A DNA stretch of 64,000 nt from NCBI GenBank assembly GCA_910574475.1, contig CAJTAT010000002.1:187078-251077 (forward strand), written 5' to 3'. Both the position numbers and the translations under genes were made by a program. Positions 37,172-45,955 of the stretch are shown here, one piece after another; the stretch's first letter is position 1; each line of letters begins with the position of its first letter. Source of the DNA: Clostridia bacterium (GTDB lineage Bacteria; Bacillota; Clostridia; Lachnospirales; Lachnospiraceae). The notes under the pieces were generated by a model, which worked only from the letters and a program-made list of their open reading frames with translations, was not told the DNA's origin and searched no databases.

Positions 37172-37927
37172 CTATTTTGGGTTATTTTTTTTCATTTCGC
37201 GTAGTTGCAAAATACGCCGTTCTTCGTAGATATCTAAAGCCTTAGAACTGTAGCCAGCATGCTTTTCATCTGATACAAGAACGCCTTCTACCAAAGTCAG
37301 GACTCGCTTTCGCATAATATTAACCAGTTCCACTGAATGACTACTTACGATTACCGTGGGCCCTTTTCTATTGATATCATCTAACAGACACATCATATCC
37401 CAGGCCAAATCTGGATCCAGATTTGCAGTAGGCTCATCGGCCAAAAGTATCTGGGGACTTGTCACAAGAGCTCTGGCCAGTAAAACCCGAGCTTCCTCAC
37501 CAACAGACAATTCTTGAGGATAAAATTGAGCTTTGCTACCCATACCCACGCTCCCAAGAGCCTCCATAATTTTTTTCTTACTTTTTCGTATGGAATACCC
37601 ACAGGATCGTAGTGCCAAAAGCACATTCTCATACACTGTTCTGTCCCGCAGGCAGCGCATATCCGCCTGAACAATCCCAAATTTTCTTCTAAAATAGGGA
37701 AGTTCCCGGCCTTTTAAAAGGCCAATGTTCTCTTGATCTACATAGATACGCCCTTCGCTTACCTCTTCTTGTCTGCTCAGAAGCTTTAGAATACTGGATT
37801 TTCCGACACCACTTTTCCCAATGAGGAATACAAATTCTCCTTTATCTATGCTGAATGTGATATCTTCCAACACAAGTTCATCAGGATCATAGATTTTTGT
37901 CACATGATCAAAAATTATCTGGGGCAT
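37172..37927 (-). CDS. FtsE-like ABC ATPase with altered signature
   Basis: 251 residues. It reads like FtsE: DHVTKIYDPDELVLEDITFS, Walker A IGKSGVGKSS, Q-loop IVQADMRCLRDRTVYENVLL, Walker B ILLADEPTANLD and the H-loop VIVSSHSVEL. The signature is LSVGEEARVLLARAL, with Val where FtsE and most ABC proteins have Gly (LSGGE). No ftsX follows. True FtsE controls wall hydrolases with FtsX at division; this copy lies among late flagellar genes and may act with another partner. ATG at 37927 is preceded by GAGGTGG. A TTG-rich region ahead has no clear promoter. Confidence 0.75.
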   Translation of the reverse strand: MPQIIFDHVTKIYDPDELVLEDITFSIDKGEFVFLIGKSGVGKSSILKLLSRQEEVSEGRIYVDQENIGLLKGRELPYFRRKFGIVQADMRCLRDRTVYENVLLALRSCGYSIRKSKKKIMEALGSVGMGSKAQFYPQELSVGEEARVLLARALVTSPQILLADEPTANLDPDLAWDMMCLLDDINRKGPTVIVSSHSVELVNIMRKRVLTLVEGVLVSDEKHAGYSSKALDIYEERRILQLREMKKNNPK

Positions 37928-37984
37928 CACGCCACCTCATACTTTCCTGCTCTTGTATGAATTTTACAATAACTTATGCAAAAA

Positions 37985-38020
37985 AGAAAGGGTGAATTTT
38001 ACCAAATCCGCCCTTTCTTT
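37985..38020 (-). terminator. terminator after the fliD-fliS-chaperone unit
   Basis: On the minus strand GAAAGGG...CCCTTTC with an A/T-rich loop, then TTTTTTGC. Confidence 0.75.
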
Positions 38021-38049
38021 CATAAAACTTTGAAATCTGGAAGTAATTG

Positions 38050-38457
38050 TCATTTAGTCTCGTAAAAGGAGTCCTTTCCCGCCAGTTTTGTGCTAATAGC
38101 CCGATCTAAATCTATAATCTTTTCCCGATTTCTTTTAATATTTCGTCCTATCTCCCCAACCTTTTTTTTCTCAAAGGAATCTTCTTCTAAATTCTCGCCG
38201 TCTCCCTGAAGTAGTTCTAACATCTCTTCCTTTTCGCTTTTTGAAGCACATTCCAGGAGACGATAGATTCTTTGTTCGTTTTCATAAAGACTCTGGATTT
38301 CATCTTGACGCATGCCTAAAAGCATCTGCACCGATACTCTGTCATCTCTTGACAGGGCATCTGCAATCTCTTTCGTCACCCGAAGTACTTCATCAAGCAC
38401 CCGATATCGTGTCTGTGCCTGCATCAAAATCTCTGTCCACAACTCCTGTTCTGCCAT
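38050..38457 (-). CDS. FliT/FlgN-like flagellar export chaperone
   Basis: 135 residues, all helical and charged, with no membrane part. Helices about 1-35, 40-75 and 90-130 form a likely coiled-coil hairpin, as in FliT and FlgN. No strict motif exists for the family, so the call rests on size, form and place right after fliS (12 nt), where fliT is usual. It would hold FliD or hook proteins for export. Confidence 0.6.
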   Translation of the reverse strand: MAEQELWTEILMQAQTRYRVLDEVLRVTKEIADALSRDDRVSVQMLLGMRQDEIQSLYENEQRIYRLLECASKSEKEEMLELLQGDGENLEEDSFEKKKVGEIGRNIKRNREKIIDLDRAISTKLAGKDSFYETK

Positions 38458-38469
38458 CTTTTTGTCCTC

Positions 38470-38844
38470 TCAATTATTGAGCATTTTGCTGGCTTCTCGA
38501 AATGCGTCTCTCAGCTCTTCAACTAAATGCTTTAACTCCCCAATCACTTTGGGATCTCTGCCTGCACTGATGCGCCCAAGCTCATAGATAAAAAAGTCAT
38601 ACATAGCGTTCAGTTCTCTGCTAATATCATAGCTTCTGTCCAGTGTGGCTCGCAGATACTGAACAATCTCCCTGGCTCTCGTTACAGACTGATTAAATAA
38701 GGGGTCATCTCCTACTTCCAATGCAAGCTCTGCTCTTGTAAGCCGTTTTACCAGCTCATCAAATAACAGCAACAACATTTCGCTGGCTGTCATTGTATTG
38801 ACAGCCTGGGTTTTATATTGTTGATAACCGTTCGCATTCATCAT
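38470..38844 (-). CDS. fliS: flagellin export chaperone FliS
   Basis: 124 residues, usual size. The N-terminal NGYQQYKTQAVNTMTASEML fits the cap that closes the flagellin-binding groove; the four-helix bundle includes LLLLFDELVKRLTRAELAL and LDRSYDISRELNAMYDF. FliS binds the C-terminus of flagellin in the cytoplasm, prevents early assembly and hands it to FlhA. It follows fliD by 47 nt in one transcript. Confidence 0.93.
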   Translation of the reverse strand: MMNANGYQQYKTQAVNTMTASEMLLLLFDELVKRLTRAELALEVGDDPLFNQSVTRAREIVQYLRATLDRSYDISRELNAMYDFFIYELGRISAGRDPKVIGELKHLVEELRDAFREASKMLNN

Positions 38845-38891
38845 TGATTCACTTCTTATCCTTTCTCTCTCTTACGCACCAGAACAGCTTT

Positions 38892-41459
38892 TTAGAATCC
38901 CATTCCACTCAGATAGCTGCTTTGAGAGTTCATCTGAGAAATAAGAGTCTCTAATTGTGTAAACTGTTTGATATAGCGATCCTGTTCGGATTTCAAACGT
39001 TCTTTCAATGTATTTAGTATCTTGTCAATGTCATTCATCTCTGACAAAATAGAGTTATTCAAGACACTGGTCGGAGACTTGGTGGAGCCGGCCTTCTCGA
39101 TCAGAACACCTTTGCTGTCACCGTATAGTCCCACATATTTATTAAATGTATTCTTCAGGTTTGTAGCAAATCCATTGCCATCCCCTGCAAATCCTGAGGT
39201 AAATGCCTCTCTGACACCATCCAAATCTGTCTCCAGAGCTGCTTTCAGCTTATTTTCATCCAAAACCAGCTTACCATTGTCACTCCAGGAACTGGATACA
39301 GAAAGTCCCAAATCTGCCATATTATACTGATCAAAAGCACTCAGGGTAAATCTTAAATCCGATGCCAAGCTGCGCAATTCACTGGATCCATACAGAACTC
39401 CTTCTTTTGCCTTCTCCTCCCAGAGTTCAATCTCCTTCTCTGACATCTCTGACTTCTGATCCGCTGTAAGCGGGAAATAGTCCTTGTCAGGTCTAGCGCT
39501 CATCTCTTTGTTTACCCACTCTACAATTTCATTGTACTCTTTTACCAAGTCTGAGATGGTGGATACGATTTTTTCTGTATCTACATTGGAGGTGAAAGTG
39601 ATTTCTTCCGTATCTTTTATTCTATTTCCACTTTCATCATATCCAAAAGTGCCCTTCAAAGCAACATTCAATCCTTCCAGATTAAAATTGTTGCTTCCAC
39701 GAACCAGATCAATCTCCTGATCAGAGCCTGCATATTTTACACTTATAATGGCGTCCTGACCTGCTGCTGCAGAGATGTTACTATTCCCCTTAAAAGTGTT
39801 CTCATCAGAGGTATCAAGTCCGTCAGCTCCAGCTCCAAAGAAAAGATCTGCACCATTTCCTGACAATTTTATATTTCCTGCCGCTCCGCCTTCATTAGCC
39901 GTCAACATAAACTTATCTGCAGTAGACATATAGGAGATCGTCACACCTGCATCTGAGTTGTTGATCTTCTTCATAATATCATTAACCGTGTCATCCTTGG
40001 TAAAGGAAATGGATGTACCATTGATATTTATTTCATATTTGCCGTCAGTGGATGGGGTTCCAATATTAAGACCAGATTTCTCCAGGCTTGCTGACAGATT
40101 AATCCTGTTTGACTCGCCCTTGGCGATTCCCAGACCACCGTGAGAGCCCAAAAGAGCTGCGCTTCCACTTGTGATGGAGAGGGTAGAGCTGTCATCAGCT
40201 TTGTCACTTCCCGGTGTCATAGTCTTAAAGGTAAGCTGCTTTTTGCTATTTGTATCACTTGCGTCTACTGGTGTTAAGTCAACTTTAATTCTACCTTTTC
40301 CAAAAGCTGTATCAAGCTGCTGCTGCATTGCATCTTTTACATAATCCAATTGAGCCTCTTCCGACCGCACAGAAGCCTTTTCTCCAGTTGCAACAACTTT
40401 ACCATCTTTACCATAAATTGTACCGTCTGAGCCAACTGAGCCCAACTGAAGAGCATTGCCATCTGCATCTTTTACAATATTGCCATCTTTGTCAAGAATA
40501 TTCCCATTCTTATCTACAATACTGCTACCATTGCTATAAGCATATCTGATCTGATTGGCTGTCGGCATTGTAATCGTCTTACTGGATCCATTATAATTAA
40601 AGGTCAGATCCTTATTGCCCATACGTGTAGCAAAGTCCTGTGTCTGAGAAAGATTCTGTTTTGCCACAAGTTGCGGCTCTCCCGGTTTCAATTCAGTATC
40701 TTTCTTAATTCCCATCTGAGCCAATGCTGATCCGCCTGTAATCTTTACAGAATTCCCCAGGCCAGTGTCAGACTTAAGGATAAGGTTTCCATCTGCATCC
40801 TGTTCTGCTGCTATAAACTCAGACAGCTTATGCTTTTCATTTCCGAGCTGTACATTGATTTTTCCTGCTGCTTCATTGATCGCCTTTGCAACAGATTCTG
40901 CATCTGTCAGCTCCCCTTGTCCATAGGGAATGGAGAGTGTAAAACTTTTATTACCAATAGATACTTCGATACTCTTGCCGCCCAGAGTACTCATTTCCAC
41001 ATTACCTGTGTCAATGCCTTCTGTCTTCAAAGTCCTGTCAGACACAAATGAATTGTTAGATATGCTGGCGTTCTTTGCTAACTGTTTAATGGCTGCAATA
41101 GATACATTGCTGGCCGCAGTAGAAGCGCCGCTTACGGACACATACTTGTTATTCACTCCATTGACTGTCGTACTTGCAGCCGCCCACAAAACATCACTGA
41201 ACAGATTCGTCTTAGAAGTCATAGTGGATGTATATTTATCCGCAAACGAAATCATCTTATCACTAAGCTCTCTAAAAGCATCCATCTGCCACTGAAGCTT
41301 TGTCTTCGCCTGCTCCTGTTTATTCACTTTTGTCTGAGTTCCTGCAGTCATACCTTCGATCAAGGTATCTCTATCCAAGCCACTGGCAAGTCCGCCATAC
41401 CCCCGGAGGCTGCCCAGCGCACTATTTGTTGATGAACTAAGACTACTGATACTAGCCAT
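38892..41459 (-). CDS. fliD: flagellar filament cap FliD, extended
   Basis: About 855 residues, longer than the usual 450-650. The N-terminal FliD domain (GGLASGLDRDTLIEGMTAGT) and the C-terminal FliD domain (about 610-850; ISDLVKEYNEIVEWVNKEM, NGFATNLKNTFNKYVG) are intact. The extra length is in the middle domains. At about 310-360 lies a run of Asp/Gly/Asn repeats (DKNGN, DKDGN, DADGN, GKDGK) that could bind calcium. FliD caps the filament and guides flagellin folding. Start at 41459 (AAAGGAG upstream). It is under a good sigma-28 promoter. Confidence 0.93.
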   Translation of the reverse strand: MASISSLSSSTNSALGSLRGYGGLASGLDRDTLIEGMTAGTQTKVNKQEQAKTKLQWQMDAFRELSDKMISFADKYTSTMTSKTNLFSDVLWAAASTTVNGVNNKYVSVSGASTAASNVSIAAIKQLAKNASISNNSFVSDRTLKTEGIDTGNVEMSTLGGKSIEVSIGNKSFTLSIPYGQGELTDAESVAKAINEAAGKINVQLGNEKHKLSEFIAAEQDADGNLILKSDTGLGNSVKITGGSALAQMGIKKDTELKPGEPQLVAKQNLSQTQDFATRMGNKDLTFNYNGSSKTITMPTANQIRYAYSNGSSIVDKNGNILDKDGNIVKDADGNALQLGSVGSDGTIYGKDGKVVATGEKASVRSEEAQLDYVKDAMQQQLDTAFGKGRIKVDLTPVDASDTNSKKQLTFKTMTPGSDKADDSSTLSITSGSAALLGSHGGLGIAKGESNRINLSASLEKSGLNIGTPSTDGKYEININGTSISFTKDDTVNDIMKKINNSDAGVTISYMSTADKFMLTANEGGAAGNIKLSGNGADLFFGAGADGLDTSDENTFKGNSNISAAAGQDAIISVKYAGSDQEIDLVRGSNNFNLEGLNVALKGTFGYDESGNRIKDTEEITFTSNVDTEKIVSTISDLVKEYNEIVEWVNKEMSARPDKDYFPLTADQKSEMSEKEIELWEEKAKEGVLYGSSELRSLASDLRFTLSAFDQYNMADLGLSVSSSWSDNGKLVLDENKLKAALETDLDGVREAFTSGFAGDGNGFATNLKNTFNKYVGLYGDSKGVLIEKAGSTKSPTSVLNNSILSEMNDIDKILNTLKERLKSEQDRYIKQFTQLETLISQMNSQSSYLSGMGF

Positions 41460-41527
41460 GTTAACCACTCCTTTTTATCGTTTTTCTTTGATATTCTTTG
41501 ACAATTTCGAAAATACTCTGTACTTAT

Positions 41528-41554
41528 TTATCGGCATATAGTATACTTTAGTTA
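41528..41554 (-). promoter_or_regulatory. sigma-28 promoter of fliD
   Basis: On the minus strand TAAC (41551-41554), 15 bp, GCCGATAA (41528-41535), near the SigD/FliA consensus TAAA-N15-GCCGATAT, about 70 bp before the fliD start. It lies in the divergent region with the ParA gene. Confidence 0.75.
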
Positions 41555-41592
41555 ATACTTGATTTTATTTTTTAGAAACGGAGGAATTCACC

Positions 41593-42384
41593 TTGGCTAC
41601 AATCATTGCACTTACCAATCAGAAGGGAGGGGTCGGTAAGACCACAACTTCAAGTGCTTTGGCAGCCGGACTTACAAGAGAGGGCAAAAAAGTACTTGGC
41701 ATTGATCTGGATCCCCAGGGCAACTTCGGATTCTGTCTCGGCTTGGACATTGATAACAATAAAACTATATATGATGTGCTGAAATATCAGGTTCCCATTG
41801 AGAATGCCATTCAAAGCACAGACTATTGTGACCTTATCACATCGAATATTCTCCTGAGTGGAGCAGAGCTGGAATTTAATGCACCTGGAAGAGAACTTAT
41901 GTTAAAAAGAAATCTTCAGTTTGTGGATCAGCGCTATGATTTTATCATTATTGACACTCCACCAGCTCTGAATTTTTTGACGATCAATGCCTATGCGGCT
42001 GCAGACTACCTGATTATACCCATGGCAGCTGAAATTCTCAGCATTGTCGGCGTTGCGCAGATCAAGGAGACGGTAAATTCGATCCAACATTCCGTCAATC
42101 CCAGACTTCATGTTCTTGGAATCCTGCTTACAAAGTTCAACAGGCGAACTATTTTAGCCCGAGAAGTAAAAGAAATGGCAGAGAATATCGCCAATCAAAT
42201 CGGCACTTCAGTATTCGAGTCTCTGATTCGGCCAAGTGTGAGTGTTGCGGAAGCTCCCGCTCACGGTGAAAGTATCTATGAATATTCACCCCGCTCTAAT
42301 CCATCCATAGACTATACTGCCTTTGTCAAAGAAGTACTGAACAGAATTAGTCAACAGGAGGGTACACATGGCACGCAAAAGTAA
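41593..42384 (+). CDS. ParA/Soj-type ATPase
   Basis: 263 residues. The deviant Walker A KGGVGKTT with both lysines, the Walker A' IDLDPQGN and Walker B FIIIDTPPAL are intact, as in ParA/Soj. There is no N-terminal DNA-binding domain (short ParA type). It starts with TTG at 41593 after CGGAGG. Such ATPases move or place DNA, carboxysomes, chemoreceptor arrays or flagella, using a partner protein that stimulates ATP use. The gene downstream overlaps by 17 nt and is the likely partner. It could serve in place of FlhG, which is not found here. TTGACA-N17-TACTTA (about 41498-41526) may be its promoter. Confidence 0.85.
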   Translation: MATIIALTNQKGGVGKTTTSSALAAGLTREGKKVLGIDLDPQGNFGFCLGLDIDNNKTIYDVLKYQVPIENAIQSTDYCDLITSNILLSGAELEFNAPGRELMLKRNLQFVDQRYDFIIIDTPPALNFLTINAYAAADYLIIPMAAEILSIVGVAQIKETVNSIQHSVNPRLHVLGILLTKFNRRTILAREVKEMAENIANQIGTSVFESLIRPSVSVAEAPAHGESIYEYSPRSNPSIDYTAFVKEVLNRISQQEGTHGTQK

Positions 42385-43159
42385 TAAAACGGCCCACGTC
42401 TTAAACTTGCTATCTGGACAGAACAGCAACGAGGAACAAGAATCAACAGCCACAAAAGAAGAGCCTTCTTCTACTGCACCAGCTTCGGTTCCTCCTGCTC
42501 CTACTCAGCCGGAACCAGCTCCAAGTAATATCTCTATTATTGACAGTGTCCCGGAGACTGACCCTGTAGCAGAGAAAATTCGTGAGGAACTTTTGAAAGA
42601 TATAGATCCAGAAATAATCGAAGAGGAAAATTCCGAAGTAGAAGTTCCGGTTCAGGTGGAAGCTTCAACGCCCCAACCTACTCCAGTTCAAGCAGAAGCT
42701 CCGATGCCCACACCTGCCCCGGTTCAAGCAGAAATTCCTGTATCTCAGCCCACTCAGCCTCAGGCAGAAGTTCCAGTACCCACACCCGCTCCAGTGGAAA
42801 TTGCTCCATCCCCCATTGTTCAGGAAGAGGCAACGGCAGAGGAGGAAAGCTTAGAACTTAAGGAAGAGCCAGAGGTTGAGGCAGAACCTGAACCAGACTA
42901 TGTGATTCTCAACATCATGGAAGAAATCGTAAAGGATAAAATCATTTACTTTATGAAGCAATTTGAGGTCTGTACTTGTGACAGATGTAAATCCGATACT
43001 ATTGCCCTTACGTTAAGTGGCCTTCCTTCAAAATACAGAGTTGTAGACAAAGCTGCGGCGGCTCCTCTTGTAAGCTTTTATAGCAATAGACTTATCAGCC
43101 AGGTTACTGTAGAAGCATTAAAGGCTTGTACACAGGTAAAAGATAATCCGCGACATTAA
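42368..43159 (+). CDS. ComFB domain protein with basic N-terminus and Pro/Glu linker
   Basis: 263 residues in three parts. The basic N-terminal peptide (MARKSNKTAHVLNLLSG) recalls the ParA-stimulating tips of ParB and other ParA partners. Residues about 20-170 are low-complexity Pro, Glu, Ala and Val with repeats such as PVQAE and PTPAPV. Residues about 175-263 are a ComFB domain: ILNIMEEIVKD, the CTCDRC cysteine motif, and LSGLPSKYRV. ComFB proteins have been reported as receptors for cyclic dinucleotides in other bacteria. The start overlaps the ParA gene and has GGAGG. The function here, a ParA partner that reads a second messenger, is inference. Confidence 0.72.
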   Translation: MARKSNKTAHVLNLLSGQNSNEEQESTATKEEPSSTAPASVPPAPTQPEPAPSNISIIDSVPETDPVAEKIREELLKDIDPEIIEEENSEVEVPVQVEASTPQPTPVQAEAPMPTPAPVQAEIPVSQPTQPQAEVPVPTPAPVEIAPSPIVQEEATAEEESLELKEEPEVEAEPEPDYVILNIMEEIVKDKIIYFMKQFEVCTCDRCKSDTIALTLSGLPSKYRVVDKAAAAPLVSFYSNRLISQVTVEALKACTQVKDNPRH

Positions 43160-43177
43160 ATTTTTTTGAAAATAATA

Positions 43178-43225
43178 AAAATAGGAGCTTCCCTGTAATA
43201 TACCACAAGGTTGCTCCTATTTATT
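43178..43225. terminator. bidirectional terminator
   Basis: Arms AAATAGGAGC and GCTCCTATTT with A- and T-rich sides. It ends the ParA-ComFB transcript on the plus strand and the long flagellar operon on the minus strand. Confidence 0.8.
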
Positions 43226-43239
43226 TGAAAGTTTCGTAA

Positions 43240-44514
43240 TTATTGTGTGGCTTGCGGCTCCTCTTCCTCAGCGTCTATGTTATCCGTTAAGCTATCCCAG
43301 ATACCATTGACCTCTTCCACACAATCAATATATGTCTGAGCCAAAACCCCAGTAGATAGATCAAGTTCTTTACTAATCTCCTTGATGGCTTTCCAGTCCG
43401 CATTTTCATAACTCAGCACTAGTTCGAAAAGCCGCCCTGCTTTTCCTGTATGCTCTACCATAGCTGTTTTAATGTCTTGCTCAATTGGAATTTCCTGAAG
43501 TATTTCTTCCAGGGTTGCATCCACAATATATTCCATACAAGAAAACATACCCATCATATACGCGTCTGATTTAGAAAGAGGGAATGGGCGAAGATGTGTC
43601 ACTAACCTGGATGCAAAGTTTGCCCGCAGGAAAGAGAGCTTCAATACCTCCTCAGCTCCTGTTGTCATTTCTTGACTACTTTCAAAACTCAGAAGATATA
43701 CCCACTGTTTTAATTGATTCAATCCTACTGTAATCAAAGCCTGATGAATAGATGATGTTCTACGCCGTGAAGCGAAATAAGCTGAATTAGCCAATTTTAA
43801 AAGAGAATAAGTTAGTGCGGCATCGCGGCTGACAATTTGCTCGATCTCTACAAGATCTGGCTCTTCTCTGGTCACTTCGATTATAAGCTGATACAAGTTC
43901 CCTTGGAGGTACTCCACCTTGTTCATCTTTGTCACCATGCCCTCAGAGACATAGCGCCCCTCTACGTAATCCACATTCAGAGCTTTGGACAGATCGTAAT
44001 CTTCCTTTGTGTCAACATTTTCAGCAATACAAATCTTTCCAAAGCCATGAGCCATCTCTATCATATTTTCTAGAGATTCTTTTTCGCGACCAGCCTGGCA
44101 TCCTTCTACATTGACTCGTATGTAGTCAGCCTGTTCCAGCATACTAAAATACTTTGGTGTGAATTGAAAATTATTGATGGCAAAACGATAGCCCTCTTTG
44201 CGGTATTTTTCAATCATGACCGCGGCTAAAGGATGAATGACCAGATTTTCCTCAATCTGAATAATTATCTTATCTTTATCCAGCATTTTTGCTGTATTTC
44301 GAAACAGCAAAGCGGGCGTAAATGTCATAAAAGTCTGCTTCTCTCGGAAAATCTTACTCGTATTCTCCATCAAAAAGCCGGCTATGGTGTTCGCCACTGC
44401 TGTCTCTGAGCCATTATATAAGCTATCATCATCCTCCTGAAACATCAGTTCATAGCCTATGACCTGATCGGATTTCAGATCTTTAATTGCCTTTCTTACA
44501 ACACACTTATCCAT
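43240..44514 (-). CDS. EAL/HDOD protein with degenerate EAL domain
   Basis: About 424 residues. The N-terminal EAL-like domain (about 1-195) has GYELMFQ in place of the EAL motif and INNFQ in place of the DDFG catalytic aspartates, so it should not cut cyclic di-GMP. It may still bind it. The HDOD domain (about 200-390) is intact (IVSRDAALTYSLLKLANSA). This is the YuxH type. ATG at 44514 overlaps the cheV stop by 8 nt. HDOD proteins are signalling adaptors; its place after cheV suggests a link to motility. Confidence 0.85.
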   Translation of the reverse strand: MDKCVVRKAIKDLKSDQVIGYELMFQEDDDSLYNGSETAVANTIAGFLMENTSKIFREKQTFMTFTPALLFRNTAKMLDKDKIIIQIEENLVIHPLAAVMIEKYRKEGYRFAINNFQFTPKYFSMLEQADYIRVNVEGCQAGREKESLENMIEMAHGFGKICIAENVDTKEDYDLSKALNVDYVEGRYVSEGMVTKMNKVEYLQGNLYQLIIEVTREEPDLVEIEQIVSRDAALTYSLLKLANSAYFASRRRTSSIHQALITVGLNQLKQWVYLLSFESSQEMTTGAEEVLKLSFLRANFASRLVTHLRPFPLSKSDAYMMGMFSCMEYIVDATLEEILQEIPIEQDIKTAMVEHTGKAGRLFELVLSYENADWKAIKEISKELDLSTGVLAQTYIDCVEEVNGIWDSLTDNIDAEEEEPQATQ

Positions 44515-45427
44515 TAATCCTCGTCCTTTCCAGCAGTTTATCAATCACCTCTACCAAATGCTTGATCTCTGGTTTGGAAAGCTGTTCATCGGCTCCCAAT
44601 TGTTTCCCCTTAAGATGCATTTCTTCATTAATCAAAGATGAGAAAATAATCAGGGGTATTATTTTCAGCTTCTCATCTGTCTTCACAAGCTTTGTCAGAC
44701 GGTGTCCATCCATCTCTGGCATTTCGATGTCTGTGATAATCACACTGACTTCATCAAACAAATGCTCTCTCTCTCGAATAGAGTACAGATAATCCCAAGC
44801 TTCTTTTCCATTGTTAAAGCTCTTAATATTTGTAAAACCAGCTTTTCTAAGAGATTCCCGAATCATTGTGGAGAGAAGCACAGAGTCTTCTGCCAGAACA
44901 ATGGGTGTGTCACATCTCTCTCTTTCGCCCAGCTTATCAATATCATCCATCTGGATTCCAGTCTCTGGCGCAATCTCTGTAACAATCTTCTCAAAGTCCA
45001 GAATCGTTACAAGCTCATGGTTACACTGGGCAATTCCTGTGGATACACCTTCTTTTCCATTGCTTACCGTATTATCTGGCTTCTGAATATCCTCCCAGGA
45101 AATTCTGCTGATACCCACTACTGAGTGTACCCGAAATGCAATGTGAAGCTTGTTAAAATTCGTGATTATAAACAAGTCTCTTGGATGTTTTTCACATTCG
45201 GCCCCCATCAAATACTTAGGCAGGTCTACCACTGTAAGTAAAATCTCTCGGGGTTTAAAGATGCCTTCCACCGCCTCATGAGCATGGGGAATGGGCTTTA
45301 CCTTATCCGACATCATGATCTCTTTTACTTTTGCCACATTGATGCCATATAGTTCCCCATTAATAGTAAACTGCATGACCTCAATCTCATTCGTTCCCGA
45401 TTCCAATAAAATTTCTGTTTCTGCCAT
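44507..45427 (-). CDS. cheV: chemotaxis coupling protein CheV
   Basis: About 306 residues. The CheW-like domain (about 10-150) links receptors to CheA; the receiver domain (about 170-300) has the acid pair in LAEDS, the phospho-Asp in IITDIEMPEMDG and Lys in LSKPE. CheV-P helps adaptation. ATG at 45427 follows AAGGAGG. The gene is between cheD and the EAL/HDOD gene. Confidence 0.93.
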   Translation of the reverse strand: MAETEILLESGTNEIEVMQFTINGELYGINVAKVKEIMMSDKVKPIPHAHEAVEGIFKPREILLTVVDLPKYLMGAECEKHPRDLFIITNFNKLHIAFRVHSVVGISRISWEDIQKPDNTVSNGKEGVSTGIAQCNHELVTILDFEKIVTEIAPETGIQMDDIDKLGERERCDTPIVLAEDSVLLSTMIRESLRKAGFTNIKSFNNGKEAWDYLYSIREREHLFDEVSVIITDIEMPEMDGHRLTKLVKTDEKLKIIPLIIFSSLINEEMHLKGKQLGADEQLSKPEIKHLVEVIDKLLERTRING

Positions 45428-45475
45428 GTATAGCCCCTCCTTCACATCCTCTTATTGTGTTCTGGCCTTTTTCCA

Positions 45476-45955
45476 TTATAGCCGTAACTCCGGCCTTCCA
45501 AATGTCTTTATCAGCACCATGCCCGTCTGCAGATCGATTGACATAGTTCTGGCATAATTTGCACCCGTATCCTCTCTTACGATTCGAATCCCTTCCTGTG
45601 ACAACACTCTCTTCACAGTTTGTGCATTTCTTTCACCTATATTTCCCATGGAGCCTCCGCCCTTCATCTCGAACATCTTGGCTCCGCCTGCAATCTTAGC
45701 TGTCAGCCTACGCTTATCTGCTCCATATGCGTAAAGTTTACGCAATGTCTCTTTAATTCCCGTATCTGCATATTTAAAAATATTGCTATCAGAATTTACC
45801 TTTTCTGGAAGCATAATATGAACAAGAGCGCCCAGCTTTATCATTGGGTCATACAAAGCAATTCCAATGCAGGAGCCCAGTGCATATGTAATAATCGTGC
45901 CCTCTTGTCGGCCTAGCTTCATATCACCAATTCCTACTACTAATTGTTTTCCCAT
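45476..45955 (-). CDS. cheD: chemoreceptor glutamine deamidase CheD
   Basis: 159 residues. The Cys (ALGSCIGIALYD) and His (GALVHIMLPE) of the cysteine-hydrolase site are present, followed by a conserved Thr/Ser region. CheD deamidates receptor glutamines and stimulates CheC. Its start codon overlaps the cheC stop (TAATG), so the two are coupled, as in B. subtilis. Confidence 0.95.
   Translation of the reverse strand: MGKQLVVGIGDMKLGRQEGTIITYALGSCIGIALYDPMIKLGALVHIMLPEKVNSDSNIFKYADTGIKETLRKLYAYGADKRRLTAKIAGGAKMFEMKGGGSMGNIGERNAQTVKRVLSQEGIRIVREDTGANYARTMSIDLQTGMVLIKTFGRPELRL

Noticed and set aside
42660..42830. Repeated motifs in DNA that might suggest a CRISPR or tandem repeat array
   Set aside because: They are the irregular Pro/Glu/Ala codons of the ComFB protein's linker; no CRISPR array was seen anywhere in the window.
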